From Butyricicoccus faecihominis (GTDB lineage: Bacteria > Bacillota > Clostridia > Oscillospirales > Butyricicoccaceae): a stretch of DNA of 33,528 bases. The number at the start of each line of letters is the position of its first letter. Positions within the stretch are counted from its first letter, which is position 1. Location: positions 1-33,528 of the forward strand of contig NZ_JANGCE010000037.1 of the NCBI RefSeq assembly GCF_024462775.1, read 5' to 3'. Positions 24,673 through 32,686 of the stretch are shown piece by piece. The notes under the pieces were generated by a model. It saw only the letters and a list, made by a program, of their open reading frames with translations, did no database searches and had not been told where the DNA came from. The position numbers and the translations under genes are program-made.

Positions 24673-26111
24673 AAACCACCGCATCTCAAACGCTGCAAAC
24701 CGGCAACCCTCTGGGCTACAAGCCGATCGGCGGCTTGCTGCTTTCCTTTGCGCTTCCATCCACCATCTCGTGTCTGGTCAACTCGGTCTATAATATTGTG
24801 GATCAGATCTTCATCGGGCAGGGCGTCGGCTATCTCGGCAACGCCGCTACAACGGTCTCTTTTCCGATCGCGACCATTTTAATGGCCTTTGCGACCATGA
24901 TCGGCTCGGGCGGCAGCGCCTACGCGGCCATCAAGCTGGGGCAGGGCGAGGAGGAGGAGGCGCAGCGTACGCTTTCCGGCGTGCTTGGTCTGTCGGTACT
25001 GATCGGCATTGCCTGCGCCGTGCTCGGTCTAGTATTTTTGGAGCCGATCCTTCGTATGTTCGGCGCAACGGATGCCGTTATGCCCTACGCGAAGGATTAT
25101 ACCTCGATCATGCTGCTGGGCGCGCCGTTCAGCGTGATCGGCGTAGGCCTATCCAATATGGCGCGAACGGACGGCAGCCCGCGCCTTTCCATGTATGGCA
25201 TTTTGATCGGCGCGGTGCTCAATTCGATCCTTGACCCGCTGTACATTTTTGTGCTGCACTGGGGCGTCAAGGGCGCGGCGGTCGCGACCATCACCTCGCA
25301 AATCCTGTCTGCCCTGATCATGCTGACCTATTTTTCCCGCGCGGGCAAGCGGCCCGATCATATGCGCTTTACGCGCCGCTATCTCCGGCGGCCGACGGGC
25401 CGCGTGCTCGGTAAGATACTGACGCTGGGCGTGTCCTCCGGTATTACCTCGGGCGTGGCCTGCATTATGCAGGTGGTCATGAACAACTCGCTCGTGCATT
25501 ACGGCGATCAAAGCGCGGTTGGCGGCGAGGTCGCCCTCAGCGCGATGGGCATTGTCATGAAGTTTACAATGATCCTTGGCTCCGTGGCGATTGGCATCGG
25601 CGTGGGCTCGCAGCCGATCTTGGGCTTTAATCTGGGCGCGGGCCACTTTCACCGTATCCGCAAGACCTATCTGACCGCCGCGATCTCGGCCACAGTATCC
25701 ATCTCGCTGTGCTGGGTGCTCTGCCAGCTGTTTCCGTATGGAATCGTCGGCATATTCGGCGGCGGCAACCCGCAGTTTACCGAATTTGCGGTCAAGTGCC
25801 TGCGCGTTTACCTGTTCGGCATTTTCTGCGCGGGCTTCCAGATCGTATCGACCAACTATTTTCAGGCGACCGGACAGCCGCTCAAGGCTTCGATCCTGTC
25901 CATGCTGCGGCAGTTGCTGCTATTGATCCCGTTGATCGTGATCCTGCCCATGTTCTTTGGGCTGGATGGTATTTTGTTCGCAGGCCCCACCGCCGATATT
26001 CTGTCGGCTGTAATCGTCGCGCTGTTCATCGTACCGGAAATGAAAAAGCTGCAAGCCAAGGTACGCGCGGAGGATACCGCCGCCGACACGCTGAAAGTGC
26101 AAACCGTATAA
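24669..26111 (+). CDS. MATE family efflux transporter
   Basis: The 480-residue protein has twelve predicted membrane segments in two repeats. MATE features include LLLSFALPSTISCLVNSVYNIVDQIFIGQGVGYLGNAA at the start and a matching stretch after about residue 240. The family exports cationic drugs and other toxic compounds with Na+ or H+. The ATG at 24669 overlaps the marR stop (ATGA), so it is a translationally coupled, MarR-controlled pump. A terminator-like hairpin begins 4 nt after its stop. Confidence 0.92.
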   Translation: MKTTASQTLQTGNPLGYKPIGGLLLSFALPSTISCLVNSVYNIVDQIFIGQGVGYLGNAATTVSFPIATILMAFATMIGSGGSAYAAIKLGQGEEEEAQRTLSGVLGLSVLIGIACAVLGLVFLEPILRMFGATDAVMPYAKDYTSIMLLGAPFSVIGVGLSNMARTDGSPRLSMYGILIGAVLNSILDPLYIFVLHWGVKGAAVATITSQILSALIMLTYFSRAGKRPDHMRFTRRYLRRPTGRVLGKILTLGVSSGITSGVACIMQVVMNNSLVHYGDQSAVGGEVALSAMGIVMKFTMILGSVAIGIGVGSQPILGFNLGAGHFHRIRKTYLTAAISATVSISLCWVLCQLFPYGIVGIFGGGNPQFTEFAVKCLRVYLFGIFCAGFQIVSTNYFQATGQPLKASILSMLRQLLLLIPLIVILPMFFGLDGILFAGPTADILSAVIVALFIVPEMKKLQAKVRAEDTAADTLKVQTV

Positions 26112-26114
26112 AAA

Positions 26115-26145
26115 ACATCCCCACATGTTCGACATGTGGGGATGT
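26115..26145. terminator. Left stem-loop flanking element copy 2
   Basis: ACATCCCCACATGT pairs with ACATGTGGGGATGT around a TCG loop. The A tract before it makes it a canonical intrinsic terminator for minus-strand transcripts coming from the polyamine operon. For the MATE transcript it is not followed by a T run, because the element begins at once. Confidence 0.85.
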
Positions 26146-26361
26146 CAGGCTGTCAAAAAATAATTTTTGACAGCCTGTCGATCGAAACAAAGCCCCATTT
26201 CGATCGAGAATTCCGGCTTCTGCGCGCGCCTTACAGGCACACTTGAAGTCGGTTTGTATAAAAAACCACGCACATGTCGCGGCTTTTTATGGATTTTGCC
26301 GCGAGCGGCAAAATCCTATTTAATGCGCGCTGCGGCGCGAAGGGTTCTCTGACACGCTGAA
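26146..26361 (+). mobile_element. 216-bp structured miniature element, copy 2
   Basis: Closely similar to 11307-11522 over the full length, in the same orientation, with the same order of internal hairpins. The first hairpin here is perfect (CAGGCTGTCAAAAA/TTTTTGACAGCCTG). The right end is CGCTGA, and the terminal inverted repeats again have the form TCAGnnTGTC. It lies between convergent genes, MATE and carboxynorspermidine decarboxylase, inside what was probably a single bidirectional terminator. No protein is convincingly encoded and no transposase gene is present. Confidence 0.8.
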
Positions 26362-26397
26362 ACATCCCCACATGTCGAACATGTGGGGATGTTTTTA
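26362..26397. terminator. Right stem-loop flanking element copy 2
   Basis: Same 14-bp stem as 26115-26145, but the loop is CGA, so this copy is the exact reverse complement of the left one. It is followed by TTTTT on the plus strand and acts as terminator for transcription from the MATE side. Confidence 0.85.
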
Positions 26398-26403
26398 TAC
26401 GGT

Positions 26404-27534
26404 TTAGGAAAGTCTGGACTTAAAGTCCTCATAATCGAAGGTCTTTACGATCTCGTCCGTGCCGTCGGCGCGGCGAAGGGCGATACTGGGCAGGGGCACG
26501 CCGTTAAAGGTATTGGTCTTTACCATGGTGTACAGAGCCATGTCCTCAAACACGACCTGATCGCCCGGGCGCAGCATATTGTCAAAGGAGTATTCGCCCA
26601 CCACGTCGCCCGCGAGGCAGGAACGGCCGGTGAGCAGGTAGTTAAACGCCTTTTCGTGCGGCTTGGCCGCGTGCCAGACGGGCGGCCGGTAGGGCATTTC
26701 AATCACATCCGGCATGTGGCAGGCGGCCGAGGTGTCCAAGATCGCGATGTGCGCATGGTTTTCGACGATCTCCAACACCGTGGAGACCAGATAGCCCGCG
26801 TTCAGTACAACGGCTTCGCCGGGTTCCAGATACACCTCAACGTCATATTTTTTGCGCAGGTACTTGACGCATTCGACCAGCACCTCAATATCGTAATCGT
26901 CTCGCGTGATGTGGTGGCCGCCGCCGAGATTGAGCCACTTCATATCCTTGGCAAATTTGCCGAAGCGGGAATCGAACGCGGCGACCGTGCGGACAAGGTC
27001 GTCCGAATTCTGCTCGCACAGGGTGTGGAAGTGCAGGCCGTCCAGCCCGTCGAGCAGCTCGGGTTTAAAGTGGTCGGCTGTGACGCCGAGGCGGGAAAAC
27101 GGGCCGCAGGGATCGTACAGCGCGTGCTCCGAAGGCTGGGTCGAGCATTCCGGGTTGACGCGCAGGCCGCAGCTTTTGCCTGCGGCGCGCGCGCGATTGC
27201 CGTAGATCTTCCATTGGTTCATGGAGTTAAAAATGAAATGGTCAGCATAGGGCAGCAGATCGTCGAACTCGCCGGGGGCAAAGGCGGGGGAATACACATG
27301 CGTTTCTCCGCCGAAGTGCGTATGCCCCAGCCGGGCTTCGTATAGGCCGCTGGCGGTGGTGCCGCTCAGGTATTCGGCGATCAGCGGGTATAACGTATAC
27401 ATGGAAAACGCCTTTTGCGCGAGCAGTATTTTTGCGCCAGAGCGCTCGGCCACGTCCCGCAGTACGGCCAGATTCTGGACGATCTTGTTTTCATCGATCA
27501 GAAAACAGGGGGTGGGAAGCTCGGTAAACTTCAT
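26404..27534 (-). CDS. nspC: Carboxynorspermidine/carboxyspermidine decarboxylase
   Basis: This PLP enzyme of the alanine racemase fold (fold III) decarboxylates carboxyspermidine or carboxynorspermidine to the triamine. The 376-residue protein has the PLP lysine K41 in LLAQKAFS, a glycine loop LGGGHHIT, EPGEAVVL, and the C-terminal active-site Cys/Asp block TGRSCLAGDV. The ATG at 27534 is behind AGGTG. It is the last gene of the polyamine operon, 146 bp after the dehydrogenase that makes its substrate; the gap is filled by an AT-rich repeat. Substrate chain length cannot be told from sequence. Confidence 0.92.
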   Translation of the reverse strand: MKFTELPTPCFLIDENKIVQNLAVLRDVAERSGAKILLAQKAFSMYTLYPLIAEYLSGTTASGLYEARLGHTHFGGETHVYSPAFAPGEFDDLLPYADHFIFNSMNQWKIYGNRARAAGKSCGLRVNPECSTQPSEHALYDPCGPFSRLGVTADHFKPELLDGLDGLHFHTLCEQNSDDLVRTVAAFDSRFGKFAKDMKWLNLGGGHHITRDDYDIEVLVECVKYLRKKYDVEVYLEPGEAVVLNAGYLVSTVLEIVENHAHIAILDTSAACHMPDVIEMPYRPPVWHAAKPHEKAFNYLLTGRSCLAGDVVGEYSFDNMLRPGDQVVFEDMALYTMVKTNTFNGVPLPSIALRRADGTDEIVKTFDYEDFKSRLS

Positions 27535-27549
27535 AATAACACCTATATT

Positions 27550-27673
27550 AATGATTAATTAGTAATTAGAAATTAGGAATTTTTTGAGTTAGGAGTTAGA
27601 AAGCAAGTGTTGACCTTTGGAAATAGCGCATCAATTACTAATTACTAACTACTAATTACTAATTCCTGAATTC
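27550..27673. repeat. AT-rich inverted repeat before nspC
   Basis: TAATTAG-type units on the left (27550-27585) face CTAATTA-type units on the right (27633-27673), making an imperfect hairpin. The same family fills the speD-speA gap at 31219-31347. No gene is seen. Confidence 0.7.
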
Positions 27674-27680
27674 TTTTGGT

Positions 27681-28883
27681 TTATTCGACCAGCGTGGGAG
27701 CATGGCTCTCCTGCCATGGCAGGCCCCATTTGTTCAGCGCGTCCATGAACGGATCGGGATCGAACTCTTCGATGTTGTGCACGCCGGGCTTGTTCCACGC
27801 GCCGGTCAGGATCATCGAGGCGCCGATCATCGCGGGCACGCCGGTGGTGTAGGAAATGGCCTGCGAGCCGACCTCGCGGTAGCATTCCTGATGATCGCAG
27901 ATGTTATAGAGATAGTAGGTCTTGCTCTTGCCGTCCTTCTTGCCCTCGAAAATGCAGCCGATGTTGGTTTTGCCCACCGTGCGCGGGCCGAGCGAGGCGG
28001 GATCGGGCAGCACAGCCTTGAGGAATTGCAGGGGCACGATCTGCTTGCCCTCAAACTCGATCGGCACGATCGAGGTCATGCCCACGTTTTCCAGACACTT
28101 CAAATGCGTCAGGTAGCTCTGGCCAAAGGTCATAAAGAAGCGGATGCGCTCGATGCCGGGGATGTTGAGCGCCAGCGATTCGATTTCCTCGTGGTGCAGC
28201 AGGTACATGTCCTTCCGGCCCACGCCGTCAAAGTCATACTCGCGCTTGATCTCCATGGGCTCGGTCTCGACCCAGTGGCCGTTTTCCCAATAAGAGCCCT
28301 TGGCCGATACCTCGCGGATGTTAATCTCGGGGTTGAAGTTGGTGGCGAACGGATAACCGTGGTCGCCGCCGTTGCAGTCCAGAATGTCGATGCGGTTGAT
28401 CTCGTCGAATTCATGCTTCAGCGCATAGGCGGAAAAAACGCCGGTCACGCCGGGATCGAAGCCGGAGCCGAGCAGCGCCGTAATACCGGCCTGCTCAAAC
28501 TTTTCGCGGTAGGCCCACTGCCAAGAATATTCAAACTTGGCGGTATCCTCGGGTTCGTAGTTGGCGGTGTCCATGTAGTGCGTTTTGGTCTTGAGGCAGG
28601 CGTCCATGATCGTCAAATCCTGATAGGGCAGGGCCAGATTCATGACGATATCGGGCCGGAACTCCTCGATCAGGGCGACCAGCTCGTCCACACTGTCCGC
28701 GTCTACCTTGGCGGTGCGGATCTTGGTGGTGGTCGTGCCGTCCAGCTTGTCGCGCAACGCATCGCACTTGGACTTGGTGCGCGAAGCGATCATAATCTCT
28801 TCAAAAACAGCGCTGTTCTGGCAGCACTTGTGAATGGCGACCGAGGCGACGCCGCCGCAGCCGATGATCAATGCTTTTCCCAT
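27681..28883 (-). CDS. Carboxynorspermidine/carboxyspermidine dehydrogenase
   Basis: This NADPH-dependent enzyme of the saccharopine dehydrogenase family condenses a diamine with aspartate semialdehyde. The 400-residue protein has an N-terminal Rossmann motif (IIGCGGVAS, residues 6-14) and the family blocks YMDTANYEPED, GFDPGVTGVF and DCNGGDHGYPFATNFNPEINIREV. The last block is characteristic of this polyamine branch (Lys1-like CANSDH). The ATG at 28883 directly follows the speE stop, with GGAGG inside the speE end. Together with nspC it forms the aspartate-semialdehyde route to triamines. Confidence 0.92.
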   Translation of the reverse strand: MGKALIIGCGGVASVAIHKCCQNSAVFEEIMIASRTKSKCDALRDKLDGTTTTKIRTAKVDADSVDELVALIEEFRPDIVMNLALPYQDLTIMDACLKTKTHYMDTANYEPEDTAKFEYSWQWAYREKFEQAGITALLGSGFDPGVTGVFSAYALKHEFDEINRIDILDCNGGDHGYPFATNFNPEINIREVSAKGSYWENGHWVETEPMEIKREYDFDGVGRKDMYLLHHEEIESLALNIPGIERIRFFMTFGQSYLTHLKCLENVGMTSIVPIEFEGKQIVPLQFLKAVLPDPASLGPRTVGKTNIGCIFEGKKDGKSKTYYLYNICDHQECYREVGSQAISYTTGVPAMIGASMILTGAWNKPGVHNIEEFDPDPFMDALNKWGLPWQESHAPTLVE

Positions 28884-29744
28884 TTAGGTTTCCTCCACTT
28901 TTTCCAGCAGTTTTTGTACATAATTCGGTAAATAAAACGCGCCTTTATGCAGGTTCGTATTATAATAGCGGGTTTCCAGTCCCAGACTGTTCCACCATCC
29001 GGCGTTCAGGTCGCGTACCGGATGAACGCCGCGCGAGGAGAAGCCGAACAGCCAGTGGCCCGACGGATAGGTAGGGATATGCGCCTGATAGACGCGGGAC
29101 AGCTCGAACGAGTGCACGATGTTCTTGTGCGCGCGCTGGCAGGCCTGCGCGTCGCCCTTGTAAAAGGGGCTTTCGTGCTGGTTGACGAGCACGCCGTCCG
29201 CTTTCAGCGCTTTGTAGCAGTTGCCGTAAAACTCCATCGTAAACAATCCCTCGCCGGGGCCGAAGGGATCGGTGGAGTCGATGATAATCAGATCGTACGC
29301 ATCCTCCACATGGCGGATGTATTTTAACCCGTCCTGATACAGCAGATGCACGCGCGGGTCGGTAAGCTTGCAAGCGACCGAGGGCAGGTATTCCTGACAC
29401 ACGGCGACGACGCGCTCGTCGATTTCGACCAGATCGATCTGGTCGATGTGATTGTAACGCGTAAGCTCGCGCACGCAGCCGCCGTCCCCGCCGCCGATAA
29501 CAAGCACGCGGCGCACGCGTTCACCAAGTACGGCGAGCGGTACGTGCACCATCATTTCGTGGTAGATGAATTCGTCGCGCTCGGTCAGCATCATATAGCC
29601 GTCCAGCGTTAGGAAGCGGCCGAATTCCTCGCACTCGAACACGTCGATGCGCTGAAAGTCGCTTTGCTCGGTATAAAGCTGGCGATCCACCGCGATCTGC
29701 AAGCCGACGGTCGGCGTGTGCATTTCGGTAAAGGTCAGATGCAT
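28884..29744 (-). CDS. speE: Spermidine synthase (polyamine aminopropyltransferase)
   Basis: SpeE transfers the aminopropyl group of decarboxylated SAM to putrescine or a related amine. The 286-residue protein has the decarboxylated-SAM site VLVIGGGDGGCVREL (about 80-94), acidic VEIDERVV, and the catalytic region IIDSTDPFGPGEGLFTMEFY. The ATG at 29744 follows GGAGG and gives the family N terminus; the frame extends upstream only as a shadow of speA. It overlaps speA by 10 bp. Together with speD it gives the SAM-dependent route in the same operon. Confidence 0.94.
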   Translation of the reverse strand: MHLTFTEMHTPTVGLQIAVDRQLYTEQSDFQRIDVFECEEFGRFLTLDGYMMLTERDEFIYHEMMVHVPLAVLGERVRRVLVIGGGDGGCVRELTRYNHIDQIDLVEIDERVVAVCQEYLPSVACKLTDPRVHLLYQDGLKYIRHVEDAYDLIIIDSTDPFGPGEGLFTMEFYGNCYKALKADGVLVNQHESPFYKGDAQACQRAHKNIVHSFELSRVYQAHIPTYPSGHWLFGFSSRGVHPVRDLNAGWWNSLGLETRYYNTNLHKGAFYLPNYVQKLLEKVEET

Positions 29745-31195
29745 GGTGAATTTCCTCCTTTGATGACTTGCAGCTCGTTCACATCGGGGTCCTCGGTGCC
29801 GGTCAGCAAGCAGTGCTTTTCCTTGGCGTAGCGGATATAATCGAGGATCGCGCCGGTGATGCGCTCGCCGGGGGCGAGAATGGGGATGCCGGGCGGATAG
29901 CACATGACGAATTCCGCGCAGATCTGGCCTACCGTTTCGCCGAGCGAGAGCGACTGCTTTTCCGCGTAGAACGCCTCCTGCGGGGCGGCGGCCACCTCGG
30001 GGTTGATGTATTCCTGCCGCATTAGCGTGGCCTTGGTGCGTTTGTAGCGGCGGCGGATATCGCTGAGCGCCGCGACCAGACGCTCCAGATCGCGCTCGCG
30101 GTCGCCCACCGAAACATAGGCGAGCAGATTGCCAAGGTCGCCGAACTCGGTCTGGATATCATAAAAATCGCGCAGGATATCGTATACTTCAATGCCGGCC
30201 AGACCAAGGTCGAGCGTGTTCACCGCCAGCTTGGTCACGTCGAAATCAAAGACCGTGTCGCCGTTGCATAGCTCGCGGCCATAGGCGTAATAGTCGCCTA
30301 TTTGGTTGATCTCGTTCCGGGCGTACTCGGTCAGATTCGTCACCTTGCGGAAAATATGATCGCCGTGCAGGGCGAGCGTGCGCCGGGAAATATCCAGACT
30401 GACCATCAGCAGGTAGGAGCCGCTGGTCGTCTGCGTCAGGTTGATGAATTGGCGCACATGGTCGGGGTTCATGTTCTGCCCGCAGAGCAGGAAGCTGGAC
30501 TGCGTCAAGCTGCCGCCCGATTTGTGCATGGAAACGGCGGCAAGGTCGGCCCCGGCGGCCATGGCGGATACCGGCATGTTTTCTCCAAAATAAAAGTGGG
30601 TGCCGTGCGCTTCGTCCGCCAGCACCTTCATGCCCGCGGCGTGCGCCAGTTTGGCGATCTGCCGGATATCCGAGCAAACGCCGTAATACGTTGGGTTGTT
30701 GACCAAAACGGCCTTGGCGTTCGGGTGCTTTTCGATCGCGGCCTTCACGTCCGCGACCGACATGCCAAGCGAAATGCCAAGACGGTCGTTCATCTGCGGA
30801 TTAATATAGACCGGCACGGCGCCGGTCAGCACGAGCGCGTTGATGACCGAGCGGTGCACATTGCGCGGCAGGATGATCTCATCCCCCCGGCTGACGGCGG
30901 CCAGCACCATCGACTGCACCGAGGAGGTCGTGCCGCCCACCATCAAAAAGGCGTGCCGCGCGCCGAAGGCCTCGGCCGCGAGCTCCTCCGCCTCGCGGAT
31001 CACGCTCGACGGGTGGCAGAGGTTGTCCAGCGGTTTCATGGAGTTCACGTCCACGGTCATGCACTGCTCGCCCAGAAAGCGGGTCAGGTCGGGGTTGCCG
31101 CGTCCGCGCTTGTGCCCGGGTACATCAAACGGCACGATGCGCATAGACTTAAATTGTTCGAGCGCCTCCAAAATGGGCGCGCGGGACTGATCCAA
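29735..31195 (-). CDS. speA: Arginine (or ornithine/lysine) decarboxylase, fold I
   Basis: The 486-residue PLP enzyme resembles B. subtilis SpeA: FDVPGHKRGRG near residue 23, DEAHGTH (D194, H197) and the PLP lysine K225 in SMHKSGGSLTQSS. This family splits into arginine, ornithine and lysine decarboxylases that sequence alone separates poorly. If it makes agmatine, the agmatinase or AguA/B needed for putrescine is not in this window. Start is TTG 31195 with AGGTGG nine nt upstream. It is the second gene of the operon, overlapping speE. Confidence 0.88.
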   Translation of the reverse strand: MDQSRAPILEALEQFKSMRIVPFDVPGHKRGRGNPDLTRFLGEQCMTVDVNSMKPLDNLCHPSSVIREAEELAAEAFGARHAFLMVGGTTSSVQSMVLAAVSRGDEIILPRNVHRSVINALVLTGAVPVYINPQMNDRLGISLGMSVADVKAAIEKHPNAKAVLVNNPTYYGVCSDIRQIAKLAHAAGMKVLADEAHGTHFYFGENMPVSAMAAGADLAAVSMHKSGGSLTQSSFLLCGQNMNPDHVRQFINLTQTTSGSYLLMVSLDISRRTLALHGDHIFRKVTNLTEYARNEINQIGDYYAYGRELCNGDTVFDFDVTKLAVNTLDLGLAGIEVYDILRDFYDIQTEFGDLGNLLAYVSVGDRERDLERLVAALSDIRRRYKRTKATLMRQEYINPEVAAAPQEAFYAEKQSLSLGETVGQICAEFVMCYPPGIPILAPGERITGAILDYIRYAKEKHCLLTGTEDPDVNELQVIKGGNSPCI

Positions 31196-31218
31196 TACAG
31201 AGAACCACCTTTCTTTTT

Positions 31219-31347
31219 AATGAGTAATTAGGAATGAGTAATTAGGAATTATCGAGTCGGCCGCATGCGACGCTTTGCGCGGTGGGCGCTCGTTTAATTT
31301 GGGCGTATCCCCATTAATTACTAACTACTAATTTCTAATTCCTAATT
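31219..31347. repeat. AT-rich inverted repeat between speD and speA
   Basis: TGAGTAATTAGGAA units repeated on the left (31219-31250) face ATTACTAACTACTAATT and CTAATTCCTAATTA on the right (31312-31347), around a GC-richer middle. It is related to 27550-27673. No gene is seen. Confidence 0.7.
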
Positions 31348-31350
31348 ATT

Positions 31351-32127
31351 TTAATAGATGTTCTTCCCGCTGAAGATTTCGATCATTTCACGGCGCAGGT
31401 CGGAATTGATCTTCAGGCGGGTCTTGGGCGGCAATTCATAAATATCGGTGTTGAACAAATAGTTTTGCAGGTCGACTTCTTTCAGCAGCATCTTGGTGTG
31501 GAACAGGTTGGCCTGATATACGTTGACATCGATCGCGTCATACCGTTCAAGCGTGGAAGGATCGATAAAATCTTGGATCGAGGTGATGTGGTGATCCATA
31601 AACAGCTTTTTGCCCTCGATATCGCGGGTAAAGCCGCGCACACGGTAGTCCATCGTGATAATATCGGAATCGAACGAACCGATCAGGTAGTCGAGGGTGG
31701 AAAGCGGGGTGATCTCGCCGCAGGTCGCCACGTCGATATCGACGCGGAAGGTCGCAAGGCAAGTGTCCGGGTGGTATTCCGGATAGGTGTGCACGGTCAC
31801 GTGGCTTTTGTCCAAATGGGCCACGATCGTGTCCGGTTCAAGCGCCGCGGCGCTTGACGGAACCATGTGCTCCTCCGCGATCAAAAAAGTGACCGAAGCG
31901 CCCTGCGGGTCGTAATCCTGCTTGGATATGTGCAGCACGTGCGCGCCGATCATCTCGGTCACGCGGGACATGATGCCCGTCAGGCGTTCGGAGTTATACT
32001 GTTCATCGATATAAGCGATGTAATCGCGCTGCTCGCGTTCGGTTTTCGCGTAGCAAACGTCGTAAATATTAAAGGACAGCGCCTTGGTCAGGTTGTTGAA
32101 CCCGTAAAGTTTCAGCTTGTTCTGCAT
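31351..32127 (-). CDS. speD: S-adenosylmethionine decarboxylase proenzyme
   Basis: SpeD makes decarboxylated SAM, the aminopropyl donor for SpeE. The 258-residue protein is of the long E. coli type. The self-cleavage site that becomes the pyruvoyl group is S108 in [13 protein letters not shown]. It keeps [14 protein letters not shown] and the C-terminal NTDIYELP seen in this class. The ATG at 32127 follows AAAAGGAG; a longer frame from 32211 would run through the leader terminator. It is the first gene of the operon, behind a structured leader that probably controls it. Confidence 0.94.
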   Translation of the reverse strand: MQNKLKLYGFNNLTKALSFNIYDVCYAKTEREQRDYIAYIDEQYNSERLTGIMSRVTEMIGAHVLHISKQDYDPQGASVTFLIAEEHMVPSSAAALEPDTIVAHLDKSHVTVHTYPEYHPDTCLATFRVDIDVATCGEITPLSTLDYLIGSFDSDIITMDYRVRGFTRDIEGKKLFMDHHITSIQDFIDPSTLERYDAIDVNVYQANLFHTKMLLKEVDLQNYLFNTDIYELPPKTRLKINSDLRREMIEIFSGKNIY

Positions 32128-32535
32128 CGCCCGGCTCCTTTTCTGTTTCAAAAAATAAAAAATCCCCAAGTGCGGATGTGCGCATAGCAAACATCTGCTC
32201 TTGAGGTCCAAGCAATTTCTACACTGCCGCTTTCCGGCCGGGGCCGGGCAAACGGGTTTCGGTGGCAGAGGAAGAGTCTATATAGCAAGAATCTACTTTT
32301 ACTACTCTTATTGATGGTTTCACAAGCGTGATGTGCGTCGCGCACACGGCCTTTTAGACAGCCAACTTATAAAATTCAATAAGGCAACAAAGTTGCCATG
32401 TTCGGCATTTGACCCGGCTGTCCGTATGGCCTTGGCTCCCCTTGTGAATCCGGCGGGTGCAGGGGGCGGTCAAAGAATTCTGCTGGCAAAGGCTTTGCCT
32501 CTATCCAATCCGATCGAAACATATGTTTCAATGTA
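32128..32535 (-). ncRNA. Structured leader RNA of speD, class not recognised
   Basis: From the promoter at 32542-32570 to the speD start there are about 408 nt without a gene. On the minus strand three nested helices form a rod: AGGCAA/TTGCCT (32495-32500 with 32382-32387), TTGCCA/TGGCAA (32484-32489 with 32393-32398) and TTTGACC/GGTCAAA (32468-32474 with 32408-32414). They are separated by symmetrical 5/5 and 9/9 internal loops. Downstream are a GTGTGCG/CGCACAT hairpin (32341-32347 with 32331-32337), a CTGCC/GGCAG-closed arm, and an intrinsic terminator. It is either a riboswitch-like attenuator or an independent small RNA. It does not match the riboswitch, 6S, SRP, RNase P or tmRNA signatures I know. 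Confidence 0.55.
32145..32206 (-). terminator. Intrinsic terminator inside the speD leader
   Basis: On the minus strand CCTCAAG pairs with CTTGGGG, with an inner GCAGATGT/ACATCCGC helix (32164-32206). Two T runs (32145-32163) follow. It stands 18 nt before the speD start codon, with no promoter between, so speD needs read-through. Confidence 0.8.
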
Positions 32536-32541
32536 GCATTT

Positions 32542-32570
32542 ATTATACAGCACAGGTTACAAAATTGCAA
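32542..32570 (-). promoter_or_regulatory. Strong promoter of the speD leader
   Basis: Minus strand: -35 TTGCAA (32565-32570), 17-nt spacer, perfect -10 TATAAT (32542-32547). Transcription should begin near 32535. Confidence 0.8.
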
Positions 32571-32620
32571 GGATTTCTCGCAGAAATTACACGGAAACAA
32601 AAAGTTTACAAGCAAGGGGT

Positions 32621-32649
32621 TTCAAAAACCTGTACTTTGGGTGTACAAT
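32621..32649 (+). promoter_or_regulatory. Probable promoter of the amidase gene
   Basis: -35 TTCAAA (32621-32626), 17-nt spacer, -10 TACAAT (32644-32649), about 37 nt before the GTG start. Confidence 0.5.
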
Positions 32650-32686
32650 GGGTAGCATATAGAAACAATGGGGAGCGTAGGTACTG

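Noticed and set aside
32128-32211. Longer SpeD starting at 32211
   Set aside because: It would translate through the intrinsic terminator and lacks a ribosome site; the ATG at 32127 has AAAAGGAG and matches the family start.
32128-32535. 6S RNA, SRP RNA, RNase P RNA or tmRNA in the speD upstream region
   Set aside because: None of the conserved core sequences I know for SRP, RNase P or tmRNA is present. 6S cannot be excluded, as it is mainly defined by shape, so the region is left unnamed.
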